Source of the DNA: Hungatella effluvii
GTDB taxonomy: Bacteria > Bacillota > Clostridia > Lachnospirales > Lachnospiraceae
Direction of reading: 5' to 3'
NCBI RefSeq assembly: GCF_003201875.1
Contig: NZ_QJKD01000001.1
Coordinates: 683,634-747,633 of the forward strand
Length of the DNA: 64,000 nucleotides
Shown here: positions 27,880-37,019 of the stretch, piece after piece
Numbering within the stretch: position 1 is the first letter of the stretch
How the letters are laid out: each line of letters starts with the position of its first letter
Notes under the pieces: model-generated
What the model was told of the DNA's origin: nothing
Databases searched by the model: none
The model's input: only the letters and a program-made list of their open reading frames with translations
Made by a program: the position numbers and the translations under genes

Positions 27880-30108
27880 TTATTCCTGAAGGTATAAGGT
27901 TATCTTCGTCATCAGTTTCTTTGCTGCGTCCTCCAGGGATGCGGTTCCGTCAAAGTAGTCTTTTGAGTATTCCAACAGGATCTGTTTCACTTTCCAGTTC
28001 CTGCCGGCGGAATGCTTCACGGTTTTGCAGAACTCTGTCATCCTGCGGCGAAGCGGCTCGGAGGGCCAGCCAATTTTCATATCGTATGTTCTTCCATCTG
28101 CACCGGGGATAATTCCTCCGTATGCATCCACTGACGTTCTCTCCACCGTACATAAAAACTCCAGCGCATTCTGATTTACTGCAAATCCATCGTAAAAGTC
28201 GGAGCGCTGTACGTCTTCCGACAGAACTGTCTGCAGAAATCCAATTGCCAGATCCTGATTCTTACTGGCTTTCGTAATTCCTATGGTGCCATACGGTACA
28301 TACGTCTCATTGATCAGGATAACGTCCGCTTCCAGTTCTCCCTGGGCCTGCTCGATAATGGAAGCTCCCTGCCCGAATTCATAAAAGCCATTGATTTCAC
28401 TTGAATACAGATAGGTACCCTTTTCCAGGAGCCCCCATATGCTGGACGGCCGTTTTTCCCTCGTTCCGTCTGAGACTTCGCTTCCATCTATGATCCGCTT
28501 CATATTGGTGAGAAATTCCGTTAATTCCGTTTCCCCGACCACATCACCTTCCTTTACGATATCATTTAAAAATGCATCTGCGTAAAAAGAAAGAAACGCA
28601 TCCCTGTCAACCGTCCCGAATACCTGCCCGGTCTCATGAGCCTGAACAAAATCAGCCAGCGAAGATAACTGCCCCGCTTCCTTAAACGCCTCTCTCCTGC
28701 CGAATGTCATAGGAAGCCCGATTCTGACCGGCACAGAGTAAATCCGTCCATCCACCCGGCTCTCCTCCGCAATATTGGCCAGAAAATCACCGGAAGCAGT
28801 CAAACGCTCTATTTCGTCTGTAATATCAACCAAAACGCCTTTTTCGATGTAAGATTCCTCTGACAATCCGTCTAAGATCAGAATATCTGGTCCTTCTCCA
28901 GCAAGCAGTTCGGCATTTAATATTCGGATATAATCGTCAGCGACTGCCGCTGACCCTTCTTCCAGGAGAGGCTGAAAATCGATTTTCACGTTGGGATTCT
29001 CAATCTGATACTCACTGACCGCCTGACGTATGGTATTGTTGTCGCTCAGCGAAAATATGGTAAGCTCTTTTTCCGGCTCTACCGGCATATCCGGGTAATA
29101 AACGTAATGGGAGAGCTTATTGGTTTCATCCATGGAATTGTAATAGACAAAGTAATCCTCCTGACTGCCCGCCGCGAATCCTGCGGCATAATATTTCGGG
29201 GAACCCATGGTATTGCTCTTTCCCTCTATAATCTGCTCCCAGATTCCGGAACCATTTTTCAGGACCTGAATTCCAGCCACTGACAACAGACTTATATCAC
29301 CATTCTCTCTGACAAGGGCCCGGGTTCCAAAGTATTGATTTAAGTCCAGCGGATATCTGGTCTTTTCTTTGCCGTCTTCTCCGTCATATAATATCAGACT
29401 TTTGGAAGCCTCGTCAATGACATAAAACTGGCTGCCGCTGGCGAAGTAAGAGCTGCCATCACCTGGCAGCTCTGCCAGCTTCTGCTGTCCGGCCCCGTCA
29501 TATAGGTAAATGTTATTTCCAGATGAGAATATCAGGTTGCCATTTTCCAATGCGGTAATGGATCGCGGGTAATACTTATACCCATACTCGCTGGTCTCAA
29601 GCAGAACAGGGAGATCGAGTTCCTGTCCATATTCCCAATCCCCGGCCGCGACAACATGGTGTCTGCTGATAACCTCCTGGTCTTCCCCTTCCGAATAGAC
29701 CGCATACATGTTGTGGTCTTCTCCAAAGGTAATACCAATGCTGCTGTTTTCATATTTAAGACCAAGCTGATTTAACCATCCACACTCCTTTTCCTCCCAG
29801 GTCAGATCCTCAGACAGCAGGTATGCGGTAAATTCTGCTATTCCATTCTTTTCTTTCCTGGCAAACAGGACCGGTCTCCCAGCCGGTCCTTCTAAAAAAC
29901 CGAGTCCGGAATCATATGTGACTCCAGCCGGCAAAGGGACTTCGCTCTCCGCATACCTTCCCAAAGCCTGATTCTTCTGCGTTCCTGCTGCGGCTCCTTC
30001 CGGATCGGATATGACCTTCCCGTCTCTGCCGCACCCATACAGGCTGGCTGCAGCCGCCAAAATAAGGGTCATCTGCAGCAGCACTCTTTTTATTCTGTTC
30101 TTTCTCAT
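27880..30108 (-). CDS. large lipoprotein: propeller-like N-terminal half plus ABC solute-binding domain
   Basis: 742 residues. The signal peptide ends in the lipobox LYGCG. Residues about 50-340 contain repeated YDG/D-rich beta blades (NNIYLYDGAG, SLILYDGEDGKEK), suggesting a beta-propeller. From about 350 the sequence becomes a family-1 solute-binding domain (KELTIFSLSDNNTIRQAVSEYQ ... GPDILILDGL ... GRIYSVPVRIGLPMTF). No permease genes are near; instead a response regulator, kinase and metallopeptidase gene follow at 22 bp. It is therefore more likely a surface ligand receptor for the kinase than an importer subunit (inference). ATG 30108 follows AAAGGGG; the frame to 30132 is a weak alternative. 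Confidence 0.85.
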   Translation of the reverse strand: MRKNRIKRVLLQMTLILAAAASLYGCGRDGKVISDPEGAAAGTQKNQALGRYAESEVPLPAGVTYDSGLGFLEGPAGRPVLFARKEKNGIAEFTAYLLSEDLTWEEKECGWLNQLGLKYENSSIGITFGEDHNMYAVYSEGEDQEVISRHHVVAAGDWEYGQELDLPVLLETSEYGYKYYPRSITALENGNLIFSSGNNIYLYDGAGQQKLAELPGDGSSYFASGSQFYVIDEASKSLILYDGEDGKEKTRYPLDLNQYFGTRALVRENGDISLLSVAGIQVLKNGSGIWEQIIEGKSNTMGSPKYYAAGFAAGSQEDYFVYYNSMDETNKLSHYVYYPDMPVEPEKELTIFSLSDNNTIRQAVSEYQIENPNVKIDFQPLLEEGSAAVADDYIRILNAELLAGEGPDILILDGLSEESYIEKGVLVDITDEIERLTASGDFLANIAEESRVDGRIYSVPVRIGLPMTFGRREAFKEAGQLSSLADFVQAHETGQVFGTVDRDAFLSFYADAFLNDIVKEGDVVGETELTEFLTNMKRIIDGSEVSDGTREKRPSSIWGLLEKGTYLYSSEINGFYEFGQGASIIEQAQGELEADVILINETYVPYGTIGITKASKNQDLAIGFLQTVLSEDVQRSDFYDGFAVNQNALEFLCTVERTSVDAYGGIIPGADGRTYDMKIGWPSEPLRRRMTEFCKTVKHSAGRNWKVKQILLEYSKDYFDGTASLEDAAKKLMTKITLYLQE

Positions 30109-30275
30109 TAAATACCCCTTTCCGCCGGACACCGGGAAGAAATGTCCTCCCTGCCGGTGCTCATCGATGCATTTCTCACGAAAGTCATTGTATCATTCCT
30201 TTCTCTAAATCATCTCAAATATGGAAAAGTACGGCAGAGTTAGAAAAATGGCATAAAAACGTAAGAAAACTTTAT

Positions 30276-30304
30276 TTGAATGATATCATTATTTGTAGTA
30301 GATT
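30276..30304 (+). promoter_or_regulatory. promoter of the M14 carboxypeptidase gene
   Basis: -35 TTGAAT (30276-30281) and -10 TAGATT (30299-30304), 17-bp spacer, 67 bp before the start codon. Confidence 0.5.
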
Positions 30305-30370
30305 AGAAACATATGAAATATAAACCGGATACACTGCATAAATGTACAGGAAGAGGGGAGACGAACAAAT

Positions 30371-31489
30371 ATGAAGCGAATAGTTTGTGCCGTATTAAGC
30401 GGTATACTGGTTATGGGAAGTGTCGGATATGGGGGAATGGTCAGCTACGGAGCGCCATCCTATTCAGAAGCCAATGCGGTGGGTCCTGGTATCAAGGCAT
30501 CCGTAGGCTTCAACGATTTTCTGGATCAGGAGGTATCAAATCCCATTGTAAAGCCGGCCGATAAGTACTCATACGATCAGATGGAAGCCGATATCCAGTC
30601 CCTCAAAAATAAGTACGGAGATAAAATCACCGTAAATATCATCGGTACTTCACTGGATGGAAGGAATATCTATGATATTATCCTGGGCAATCCCGAGGCA
30701 AAGTCACAGATTCTTATGCAGGGAGCGATTCATGCCAGGGAGTATATGACGCCTCTGGTGATGATGAGCCAGTTGGAATATGCCCTGGCCTTTTACGATA
30801 CGGGACACTATAATTATAAATCGATTGCCGATATGCTTAAAAAAGTGGCCATTCATTTTGTACCCATGACGAATCCCGACGGCGTATCCTTAAGCCAGTT
30901 TGGAATCGAGGCCATACGCTCCGATGTGCTGAAACAGGTCATAAGAGACTGCTATACACGGGATGGGAATCTGAAAAGAACCGCGGATTCTTTCGAAACG
31001 TACTTAACAAAGTGGAAAGCAAATGCCGGCGGCGTAGACTTAAATTACAATTTTCCATATGGATGGGATGAACTGGCCACAAAGCTGACGGAACCTTCCT
31101 CTGCGAGCTACAAGGGTCCGGCTCCTTTCTCCGAACCGGAGAGCCAGGCACTGGCTAAACTGGCTGACCAGTATCCGTGGGCCATCACAGTCAGCTACCA
31201 CTCCCAGGGCCAGGTCATCTACTGGACCACAAGCAGTAATGGCGCGGAGATGGCCTCCAATACGCTGGCTGAGGCTGTCTCGGTCATGACCGGCTACCGC
31301 ATGGACTCCAGTGACGGCAAAGGAGGCTTCAAAGACTGGATGCAGTCGAGAAGCGGCGCAGTCCCCGGCGTAACACTGGAAGTCGGAAAAACACCGTGCC
31401 CCGTTCCGTTTTCAGAGTTTCCTGAGGTGTGGAAACAGAATAAGGGAGTCTGGGTGCAGGTTCTCGATTATGTTGTCCGGCGTATCTAA
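30371..31489 (+). CDS. secreted M14-family zinc carboxypeptidase
   Basis: 372 residues with a signal peptide (about 1-28, cleaving after SYGA). The zinc site is complete: His121 and Glu124 in HAREYMT and His277 in SYHSQG; the catalytic Glu347 is in TLEVGK. GVDLNYNFPYGW carries the substrate-binding Asn. The fold fits gamma-D-glutamyl-meso-diaminopimelate-type or general M14 carboxypeptidases working on peptidoglycan stem peptides or dietary peptides. No LysM or SH3 wall-binding domain is present. A 12-bp hairpin follows the stop. Confidence 0.9.
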   Translation: MKRIVCAVLSGILVMGSVGYGGMVSYGAPSYSEANAVGPGIKASVGFNDFLDQEVSNPIVKPADKYSYDQMEADIQSLKNKYGDKITVNIIGTSLDGRNIYDIILGNPEAKSQILMQGAIHAREYMTPLVMMSQLEYALAFYDTGHYNYKSIADMLKKVAIHFVPMTNPDGVSLSQFGIEAIRSDVLKQVIRDCYTRDGNLKRTADSFETYLTKWKANAGGVDLNYNFPYGWDELATKLTEPSSASYKGPAPFSEPESQALAKLADQYPWAITVSYHSQGQVIYWTTSSNGAEMASNTLAEAVSVMTGYRMDSSDGKGGFKDWMQSRSGAVPGVTLEVGKTPCPVPFSEFPEVWKQNKGVWVQVLDYVVRRI

Positions 31490-31500
31490 TCCGCCATACA

Positions 31501-31537
31501 GAATCCCAGGCCACTTCAATAAAGAGGCCTGGGATTC
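31501..31537 (+). terminator. hairpin after the carboxypeptidase gene
   Basis: Perfect 12-bp stem GAATCCCAGGCC (31501-31512) with 31526-31537, 11 bp past the stop codon. The tail is CCCC rather than T-rich, so termination may be inefficient. Confidence 0.55.
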
Positions 31538-31777
31538 CCCATAAACTACCGTCCTATACTTCTGATAACTTTGTTTTTCAGAAGCCCAATACAGATAATA
31601 CCTCCGCCAGCGGCTTACGTTCCTTCACCGCCCCGATAGACGATTCAGCAGATCCCGGTAATAGAACCTCCCTGCAGCTTGAGTTAAGTGCGGATTCTGA
31701 ATCATTCTTACATCCAGTCATTATATGCTATCTTCATTGATTTTTAAATGCAAAATGCAATATTTGTAATTTATGGC
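31538..31777. other. 240-bp intergenic region, nothing recognised
   Basis: Lies between converging transcripts. I saw no RBS-preceded ORF, repeat or clear promoter in it. Confidence 0.5.
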
Positions 31778-31814
31778 AAAAAAAGAAGACATCCCCCATT
31801 GGGAACATCTTCTT
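31778..31814 (-). terminator. rho-independent terminator of rlmH
   Basis: 14-bp stem with three wobble pairs closing on CCC-AAT-GGG, followed on the minus strand by seven Ts; 24 bp past the rlmH stop. Confidence 0.85.
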
Positions 31815-31837
31815 ACAAGCAATCCTCCCTCTCTCCG

Positions 31838-32317
31838 TCACTTATGATACGCCTGTCCGTTCATAATCCGGTAACCTCTGTAAATCTGTTCCAGGAGAAT
31901 CACCCGCATCAGCTGGTGCGGAAATGTCATCCGGGAAAAACTCAGCAGATAATCGGCCCGGTCGAGGACCCGCTTCGAGAGCCCCAGGGAGCCGCCGATG
32001 ACGAACACAATCTGGCTGGTTCCCGACACGCCCAGCGAGGCGATTTTCTCTGACAGTTCCACGGAATCCAGCATCTTTCCCTCGATCGCCAGGGCGATTA
32101 CGTAAGCTCCCTCCCTGATACTGGCCAGAATCCGGTCCCCCTCCTTCTCCTTAATCTGATTTTCCAGTGCTTCTCCGGCGTTGTCCGGGGTCTTTTCATC
32201 CGCCACCTGGATAATCTCCAGTTTACAGTACCGGCTCAGCCGCTTACTGTACTCCTCGATCGCGGCGGTGTAAAATTTTTCTTTTATCTTTCCAACTGTG
32301 ACCAGCGTTATCTTCAT
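31838..32317 (-). CDS. rlmH: 23S rRNA (pseudouridine1915-N3)-methyltransferase
   Basis: 159 residues, the usual size for RlmH. Conserved family blocks are visible: the N-terminus MKITLVTVGKIKE, the SPOUT SAM-binding loop FVIGGSLGL, and the C-terminal signature LSFSRMTFPHQLMRVILLEQIYRGYRI. The enzyme methylates pseudouridine 1915 in helix 69 of the large ribosomal subunit. It is a housekeeping gene ending at a strong terminator; the upstream hydrolase gene is 11 bp away on the same strand, so it may be co-transcribed. Confidence 0.97.
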   Translation of the reverse strand: MKITLVTVGKIKEKFYTAAIEEYSKRLSRYCKLEIIQVADEKTPDNAGEALENQIKEKEGDRILASIREGAYVIALAIEGKMLDSVELSEKIASLGVSGTSQIVFVIGGSLGLSKRVLDRADYLLSFSRMTFPHQLMRVILLEQIYRGYRIMNGQAYHK

Positions 32318-32328
32318 GTATCTTCCTC

Positions 32329-33375
32329 TTACTGTTTGACTGCCCGGCTATCCGGCAGGTTTTTCTTCATCGCCTCCAGAACTCTGCCCGCCACCTGCGC
32401 CGCGGATTTCTTCCGCTGGGTTTTCACCCGTTTTACCACTTTTCCGTCCGGCTTCCGGCTGATTCCGTAGGTGATCCTTAAGAATTCCTCCACCTCGTTC
32501 CAGGCCTCCCGGCTCTCCGGAATTAAGTCCATCCCCATCTGGAATACATGGAACATTCCCTCATAGACGGATAAACGGCGGCGTACGCCCGCCTGCTTCA
32601 GTTTATCCGCAACTCCCAGCGTATCGCTTAAAAGGACCTCATAGCTTCCCACCTGCATGAGCACCGGCGGAAATCCCTGAAAATCTCCGAATAACGGCGA
32701 CAGATACGGATTCTTCGGATCGGCATCTCCGATATAGGAAGAATGAAACAGCATATTGTCGGTGGAATTACCAAAGAGTGGATCCGTCTCGTAATTATCC
32801 GTGTAGCTGGCGCCGCTGTTGGTCATATCGGCCCAGGGGGACATGGTGATAATTCCTCCCGGCAGAGGAAGCCTGTTATCTCTCAGATACATGACCAGGG
32901 CCAAAGCGAGTCCGCCACCCGCGGAATCTCCCGCTACGATGATATGATCCGGTTCGTACTCCTTTTCCTGGATCAGCCATTTGTAGGCGTAAACCGCATC
33001 CTCTAATGCAGCCGGGTATGGATACTCCGGAGCCACCCGGTAATCGATCGTGAGCACATCGCCGCCGAAGCTTAACTTGGAGTACCGCACCGCAAATTTC
33101 CGGTATATATTCTTCATGGGACCGATATAGCCGCCGCCATGCAGCTGCAGTATCACACGCCCCGTAAAGATCCCTTCCGGCCGTAAATACTCCATCGGAA
33201 ACTGTTCCGTCTCCACGATTTCATACTCATAACCGGCAGGACAGATCCATGCCGGCTCCACCGGATTCTTTCTCAGCTCTCCGCTCTGAATCGGCTGCTT
33301 TAAGGATGTCTCCATCACGTTCTGCATCATGTCACGCACAAGATTTCCCCGGACGCTCACTCGTTTATCTCTCAT
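32329..33375 (-). CDS. alpha/beta hydrolase of the hormone-sensitive-lipase type
   Basis: 348 residues. The oxyanion motif HGGGY is at about residues 79-83, the nucleophile elbow GDSAGGG at about 148-154, and the later Asp and His are near DPLF and GMFHVFQMG. This is the HSL/acetyl-esterase family acting on short acyl esters. A positively charged C-terminal tail (VKRVKTQRKKS) is present. It follows the acyltransferase-like membrane gene by 82 bp, suggesting an acyl-transfer/hydrolysis pair. Confidence 0.88.
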   Translation of the reverse strand: MRDKRVSVRGNLVRDMMQNVMETSLKQPIQSGELRKNPVEPAWICPAGYEYEIVETEQFPMEYLRPEGIFTGRVILQLHGGGYIGPMKNIYRKFAVRYSKLSFGGDVLTIDYRVAPEYPYPAALEDAVYAYKWLIQEKEYEPDHIIVAGDSAGGGLALALVMYLRDNRLPLPGGIITMSPWADMTNSGASYTDNYETDPLFGNSTDNMLFHSSYIGDADPKNPYLSPLFGDFQGFPPVLMQVGSYEVLLSDTLGVADKLKQAGVRRRLSVYEGMFHVFQMGMDLIPESREAWNEVEEFLRITYGISRKPDGKVVKRVKTQRKKSAAQVAGRVLEAMKKNLPDSRAVKQ

Positions 33376-33457
33376 CTGTTTTATCCTTTCTTTTCAGCCG
33401 TCTAACCGCTGTCGCCCCGCCATTTACTCCATTTATCCCTGACCCGGTTCCCCCGTC

Positions 33458-35314
33458 TTACAGATGAAATCTCCTTTTCAACTCCGTCTTCACGCTTCTG
33501 TCGCCCCACTTGATGGTGACAAACAGAATCGCGACAGTGACCACCACGGTTATGAGCGCCATCAGAGGGCGTGTCACCAGTCCGGCCGCCCATAAAATGA
33601 CGGGAATAAAGCTGAAAATGGTGATCGCAATCTGGTACATAAAGTAACTCTGCCAGTTTAACCGGTTTACTATAATCAAAAATACTACCGCAAGGTCCGC
33701 AAACAGAAGTGTGCTCGGAATGCCATAGTTCACCGACCAGCCCGCGTATCCCGTAGAATGGTCGATCATAACCAGAAGCACCTCCGCCGCAATGGTCTGC
33801 AGCACAATTTTAGAAGCCAGATTCGCGTGGCGCATAATCGAATACCTCAGAGTCAGCGCCACATAGACGATACAGCCGATGGCTATCACTGACCACATGG
33901 ACCCTGAATACGTGGCGTAATTGACGATACCCAGTATGGCCGCCACAGCGAACAGAATGATGTAAAAAGAGTTGACCACTTCCTTCCACTTCTTCGGATC
34001 GTACTGAATCCGCGGATACATCGCCTTATCATCCCGGGAATCCGGCACACCGTTGCTCTCCGTCTCCACAGAGACTCCCAGCTCCCTCAGAAAGCCGAAA
34101 AAGCGGTCCTGAAGCCTCGTATCCTGAAAGACCGAGGTAAATGTCACCACCACATGTTCGCCGTACGCACACACGGCGCACTTCATGGGCTGACGCTTTG
34201 AGACACCGATCATAAGATGGAAATGCTCGATCTCCTCCTCATACCCTTTTTCCACTTTGATTGGGCCGATATTAGAGAGTGTCATGGTATAAGCCCTGTC
34301 GTTTCTGCGGAAAATCACATTCAGCGCCCCCCATTTCATGAAAAGCGGGGCGATTCTCAAATACCATTTCTTTTCATTGGAAACATTGTAGGAGATCGTC
34401 TCTTCCAGCTTCTCCTTCGTAATATTTTCATCCATCTGGCGGCTTACCGCCTCCACCACCTCGGAAAACTCATGCTTTTTCCCGTCTGCCAGAAACTCCA
34501 GCAGCGTGACCGCGAAGAAATTGGCCATGGTCTCGGAATCGAAAAATGCACGCAAATTGATGGGCAGGCTGATCCCGATGGACCGGTCTCCGATTCCCGC
34601 ATCCTCATACTCCAGATAAATCGCCCAGATCAGGGCAGCGGCAAGAAATTTCGTAATGCTTACACCGTAAGACTTGCCGGCCTTTTTCAGTTCCGCAAGG
34701 TTTACATAACCATGCAATACACTCTCCTCATCGAGAGGAAGCGGATCTCCATTTATATGAAATGCTTTCCGAGTACTGTATTTTCTGCGGGCAACCTCTT
34801 TGTAGTTGCGCACATAGCTGTCCTCCACGTTCATGGAGACATCGGACGATATCTTCTGCGGAGCCGGATGACCGGTCCTGCCGTCGCGGGTCAAATCCAG
34901 GTACCGGTAAACCAGCGCCTTCAGAAAATTGACCGCTCCCAGCCCATCCGTTACCGCATGAAACACCTCCAGATTGATCCGTTTCTCATAGTAGCTGACC
35001 CGGAACAGATAGTAAGGGCTGGTGCGCGGATCGATATACTTGCACGGATACGTGGTTTCCCGCTCGATCACCGGCATCCGTTTATTCGATTCAAAATAGT
35101 ACCAGAAAAAACCGCGTCTCAGCCTCACCGCAAAGCCTTCGAACTGAGGCAGTATCTCCTCCAGCGCACGCTGAAGCGTTCCCGGAACCACCTCTTCCTT
35201 TAGTGTTGCCGAAATCCTGTATACATTACTCAGATGTTCATTGGCAATGACCGGAAATATCTTCGCCGTATTGTCAAGACGTCTCCATCTCTCCCCCTGT
35301 GGACTCTTCTTCAT
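33458..35314 (-). CDS. condensation/alcohol acetyltransferase-like domain fused to membrane domain
   Basis: 618 residues. The N-terminal 400 or so residues look like a CoA-dependent acyltransferase/condensation fold: HAVTDGLG supplies the HxxxDG catalytic motif and SLPINLRAFF a later conserved block. The C-terminal 180 residues contain five or six membrane segments (SFYIILFAVAAILGIVNYA onward). Members of this type (wax-ester/alcohol acetyltransferase-like) modify unknown acceptors at the membrane. Start 35314 is preceded by GGATAGGGG; the frame extends to 35386 inside a mobile palindrome, so the longer start is unlikely. The palindromic element lies 61 bp upstream. Confidence 0.78.
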   Translation of the reverse strand: MKKSPQGERWRRLDNTAKIFPVIANEHLSNVYRISATLKEEVVPGTLQRALEEILPQFEGFAVRLRRGFFWYYFESNKRMPVIERETTYPCKYIDPRTSPYYLFRVSYYEKRINLEVFHAVTDGLGAVNFLKALVYRYLDLTRDGRTGHPAPQKISSDVSMNVEDSYVRNYKEVARRKYSTRKAFHINGDPLPLDEESVLHGYVNLAELKKAGKSYGVSITKFLAAALIWAIYLEYEDAGIGDRSIGISLPINLRAFFDSETMANFFAVTLLEFLADGKKHEFSEVVEAVSRQMDENITKEKLEETISYNVSNEKKWYLRIAPLFMKWGALNVIFRRNDRAYTMTLSNIGPIKVEKGYEEEIEHFHLMIGVSKRQPMKCAVCAYGEHVVVTFTSVFQDTRLQDRFFGFLRELGVSVETESNGVPDSRDDKAMYPRIQYDPKKWKEVVNSFYIILFAVAAILGIVNYATYSGSMWSVIAIGCIVYVALTLRYSIMRHANLASKIVLQTIAAEVLLVMIDHSTGYAGWSVNYGIPSTLLFADLAVVFLIIVNRLNWQSYFMYQIAITIFSFIPVILWAAGLVTRPLMALITVVVTVAILFVTIKWGDRSVKTELKRRFHL

Positions 35315-35374
35315 CGTTGAACCCCTATCCTTTCCAACTGTCAAACTTTCCTGAAATGTCAAAGGTAAATGGCC

Positions 35375-35661
35375 GTTACAGTTCACAGACCTGTCGATCT
35401 TTGCTTCCCGGTCTGCCCCGGCTGGCTTATGCGTGGTTTCCAGTGACTTTGCAGGGGATTAGCAATTCTTAACGCGCAGGATTTTTCGTTCAGGGGAAAT
35501 TCCCACCTGTCTGAGCGCAGCGAGTTTGGGAATTTTCCCTGGTTTTTAGAAAAATTCTGCACGTTTAGAAGTGCTTATCCCCGAAACTGGAACTGGAAAC
35601 CACGCATAAGCCAGCCGGGGCAGACCGGGAAGCAAAGATCGACAGGGCTGTGAACTGTAAC
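35375..35661 (+). mobile_element. 287-bp palindromic MITE-like element, copy A
   Basis: One large palindrome. Outer arms 35375-35443 and 35593-35661 are 69-bp inverted repeats with a single mismatch; inside lie an imperfect 34-bp stem and a 15-bp central stem around a loop containing GAGCGCAGCGAG. Ends read GTTACAGTTCAC. Flanks AAATGGCC (35367-35374) and ATATGGCT (35662-35669) match at 6 of 8 positions, a decayed 8-bp target duplication. No ORF of its own. It lies 14 bp beyond the stop codon of the GNAT gene. Strand is assigned from the shared orientation of copies A, C and D. Confidence 0.9.
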
Positions 35662-35675
35662 ATATGGCTCTGTTT

Positions 35676-36167
35676 TTAAAACTCCAGAAGCATATCATAC
35701 CAGACGGCTCCGCCGTGTACCGACCCGGATATCCCCAGACTGCGGTAGCCGAATTTCTCATAGTAGCGGATCAGACGGTCCTTGCAGGTCAGGATCATGC
35801 CCTTTTTTCCCCGCGCCTTCGCCGTTTGAATCAAGTGATTCATCAGATCGGCCGCGACGCCCTGCCTCCGGTATTCCGGAATCACGTCCAGCCCGAAAAT
35901 GCTCTGATACATCCCGTCCGCCCGGTGGAGTCCGCTGTCCTCAAACATCTCATCCCGTATGCTTCTCTCATCTGTTACACAGCCATTAATAAAACCAATG
36001 ATTCTCCCGCACTCATCCTCTGCCACAAGAAAGCTTTCCGGAAATGTTTCGATCCGCTTCCGAAAAGACTCTCCTGTCGCGGCCTCTGCCGCAGGAAAAC
36101 ATAAAGCTTCCACCTCTGTGACCTGATCCAGGTCCTCTGCTTTCACGTTTCTGATTGTATATACCAT
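35676..36167 (-). CDS. GNAT family N-acetyltransferase
   Basis: 163 residues. The acetyl-CoA binding motif is VIPEYRRQGVAADLMNHLIQTAKARG (about 92-117), followed by LTCKDRLIRYYEKFGYRSLG, the typical beta-bulge and C-terminal helix of the GNAT fold. Substrate unknown. It stands 130 bp after the response regulator gene, and its stop is next to palindromic element A. Confidence 0.88.
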   Translation of the reverse strand: MVYTIRNVKAEDLDQVTEVEALCFPAAEAATGESFRKRIETFPESFLVAEDECGRIIGFINGCVTDERSIRDEMFEDSGLHRADGMYQSIFGLDVIPEYRRQGVAADLMNHLIQTAKARGKKGMILTCKDRLIRYYEKFGYRSLGISGSVHGGAVWYDMLLEF

Positions 36168-36297
36168 CTTTACGACCTCTTCTCATCCTTCACATTTCGC
36201 CGCCGCATACTCCCGGCGGATGAAAGAAAAGGCGGAATCTGCGGCGTCAGACCTGCAGATATCCTCCTCTTCCATCGTTTCTTCCATCATCTCTTCT

Positions 36298-36999
36298 TTA
36301 CTGGGCGCGGAAATAGTAACCGACGCCCCATTTCGTATGAACATATTTGGGATCGCTGGGGCTTGGCTCGATCTTCTCACGGAGACGCCTTACATGGACG
36401 TCCACGGTTCTGACATCGCCGGAATCCATGGCCTTGTTACCCCACACGTACGTAAGCAGCTGTTCCCGGCTGTAGACCTTGTTCGGATTACAGGCCAGAA
36501 GCTCCAGCAGATCGAACTCCTTGGCTGTTAAATTAATCTCTTTTTCACCAATAAAGACGCGGCGGCTGTCGCGGTCCAGCTTTAAATCACCGGAAGTCAC
36601 CACATTGGACTCGGCCCGGCTTTCCCGTCTGCTTTTCTTCGTATTTCTCCGCATAATCGCCTTGATTCTGGCCTTTACCTCCAAAATATTAAACGGTTTC
36701 GTTATATAGTCATCGGCGCCGTACTCCAGCCCCAGAATCTTATCCATGTCGTTGCCCTTTGCCGTCAGCATAATGATCGGCATCTCGGAGAACTCCCGGA
36801 TGGCCTGGCAGACCTCATAACCGTCAAACTTCGGCAGCATCACATCGAGGAGCACCACATCATACTCCTTCTGCTTCGCTAAATTAATGGCTTCCTCTCC
36901 GTCATAGGCGCAGTCCACTTCCATGTTGTCCTGCTCCAGACTGAACCGGATTCCCTTCACAATCAGTTTCTCATCATCCACTACTAAAATACGTGCCAT
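36298..36999 (-). CDS. OmpR-family (WalR/VicR-like) response regulator without adjacent kinase
   Basis: 233 residues. Receiver with DDE at 8-10, Asp52 in LLDVMLPKFDG and Lys in ITKPF; winged helix at about 135-230 (LTAKEFDLLELLACNPNKVYSREQLL, ending KWGVGYYFRAQ). The DNA-binding end is very WalR-like. The kinase that normally follows such genes is missing: the next gene downstream is a GNAT. It follows the comEA-like gene by 20 bp on the same strand. Confidence 0.92.
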   Translation of the reverse strand: MARILVVDDEKLIVKGIRFSLEQDNMEVDCAYDGEEAINLAKQKEYDVVLLDVMLPKFDGYEVCQAIREFSEMPIIMLTAKGNDMDKILGLEYGADDYITKPFNILEVKARIKAIMRRNTKKSRRESRAESNVVTSGDLKLDRDSRRVFIGEKEINLTAKEFDLLELLACNPNKVYSREQLLTYVWGNKAMDSGDVRTVDVHVRRLREKIEPSPSDPKYVHTKWGVGYYFRAQ

Positions 37000-37019
37000 G
37001 TCACACCTCTATCTTCCAC

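Noticed and set aside
34217..35203. 328-codon ORF antisense to the acyltransferase gene
   Set aside because: Shadow of a conserved gene; no RBS.
35375..35661. Short ORF on the minus strand overlapping element A (35546-35761)
   Set aside because: It has no RBS, runs from GNAT gene sequence into the palindrome and is not kept in the other copies.
36183..36380. 65-codon minus-strand ORF between the response regulator and GNAT genes
   Set aside because: It overlaps the response-regulator 3' end in another frame and has no RBS; not a remnant of a kinase either.
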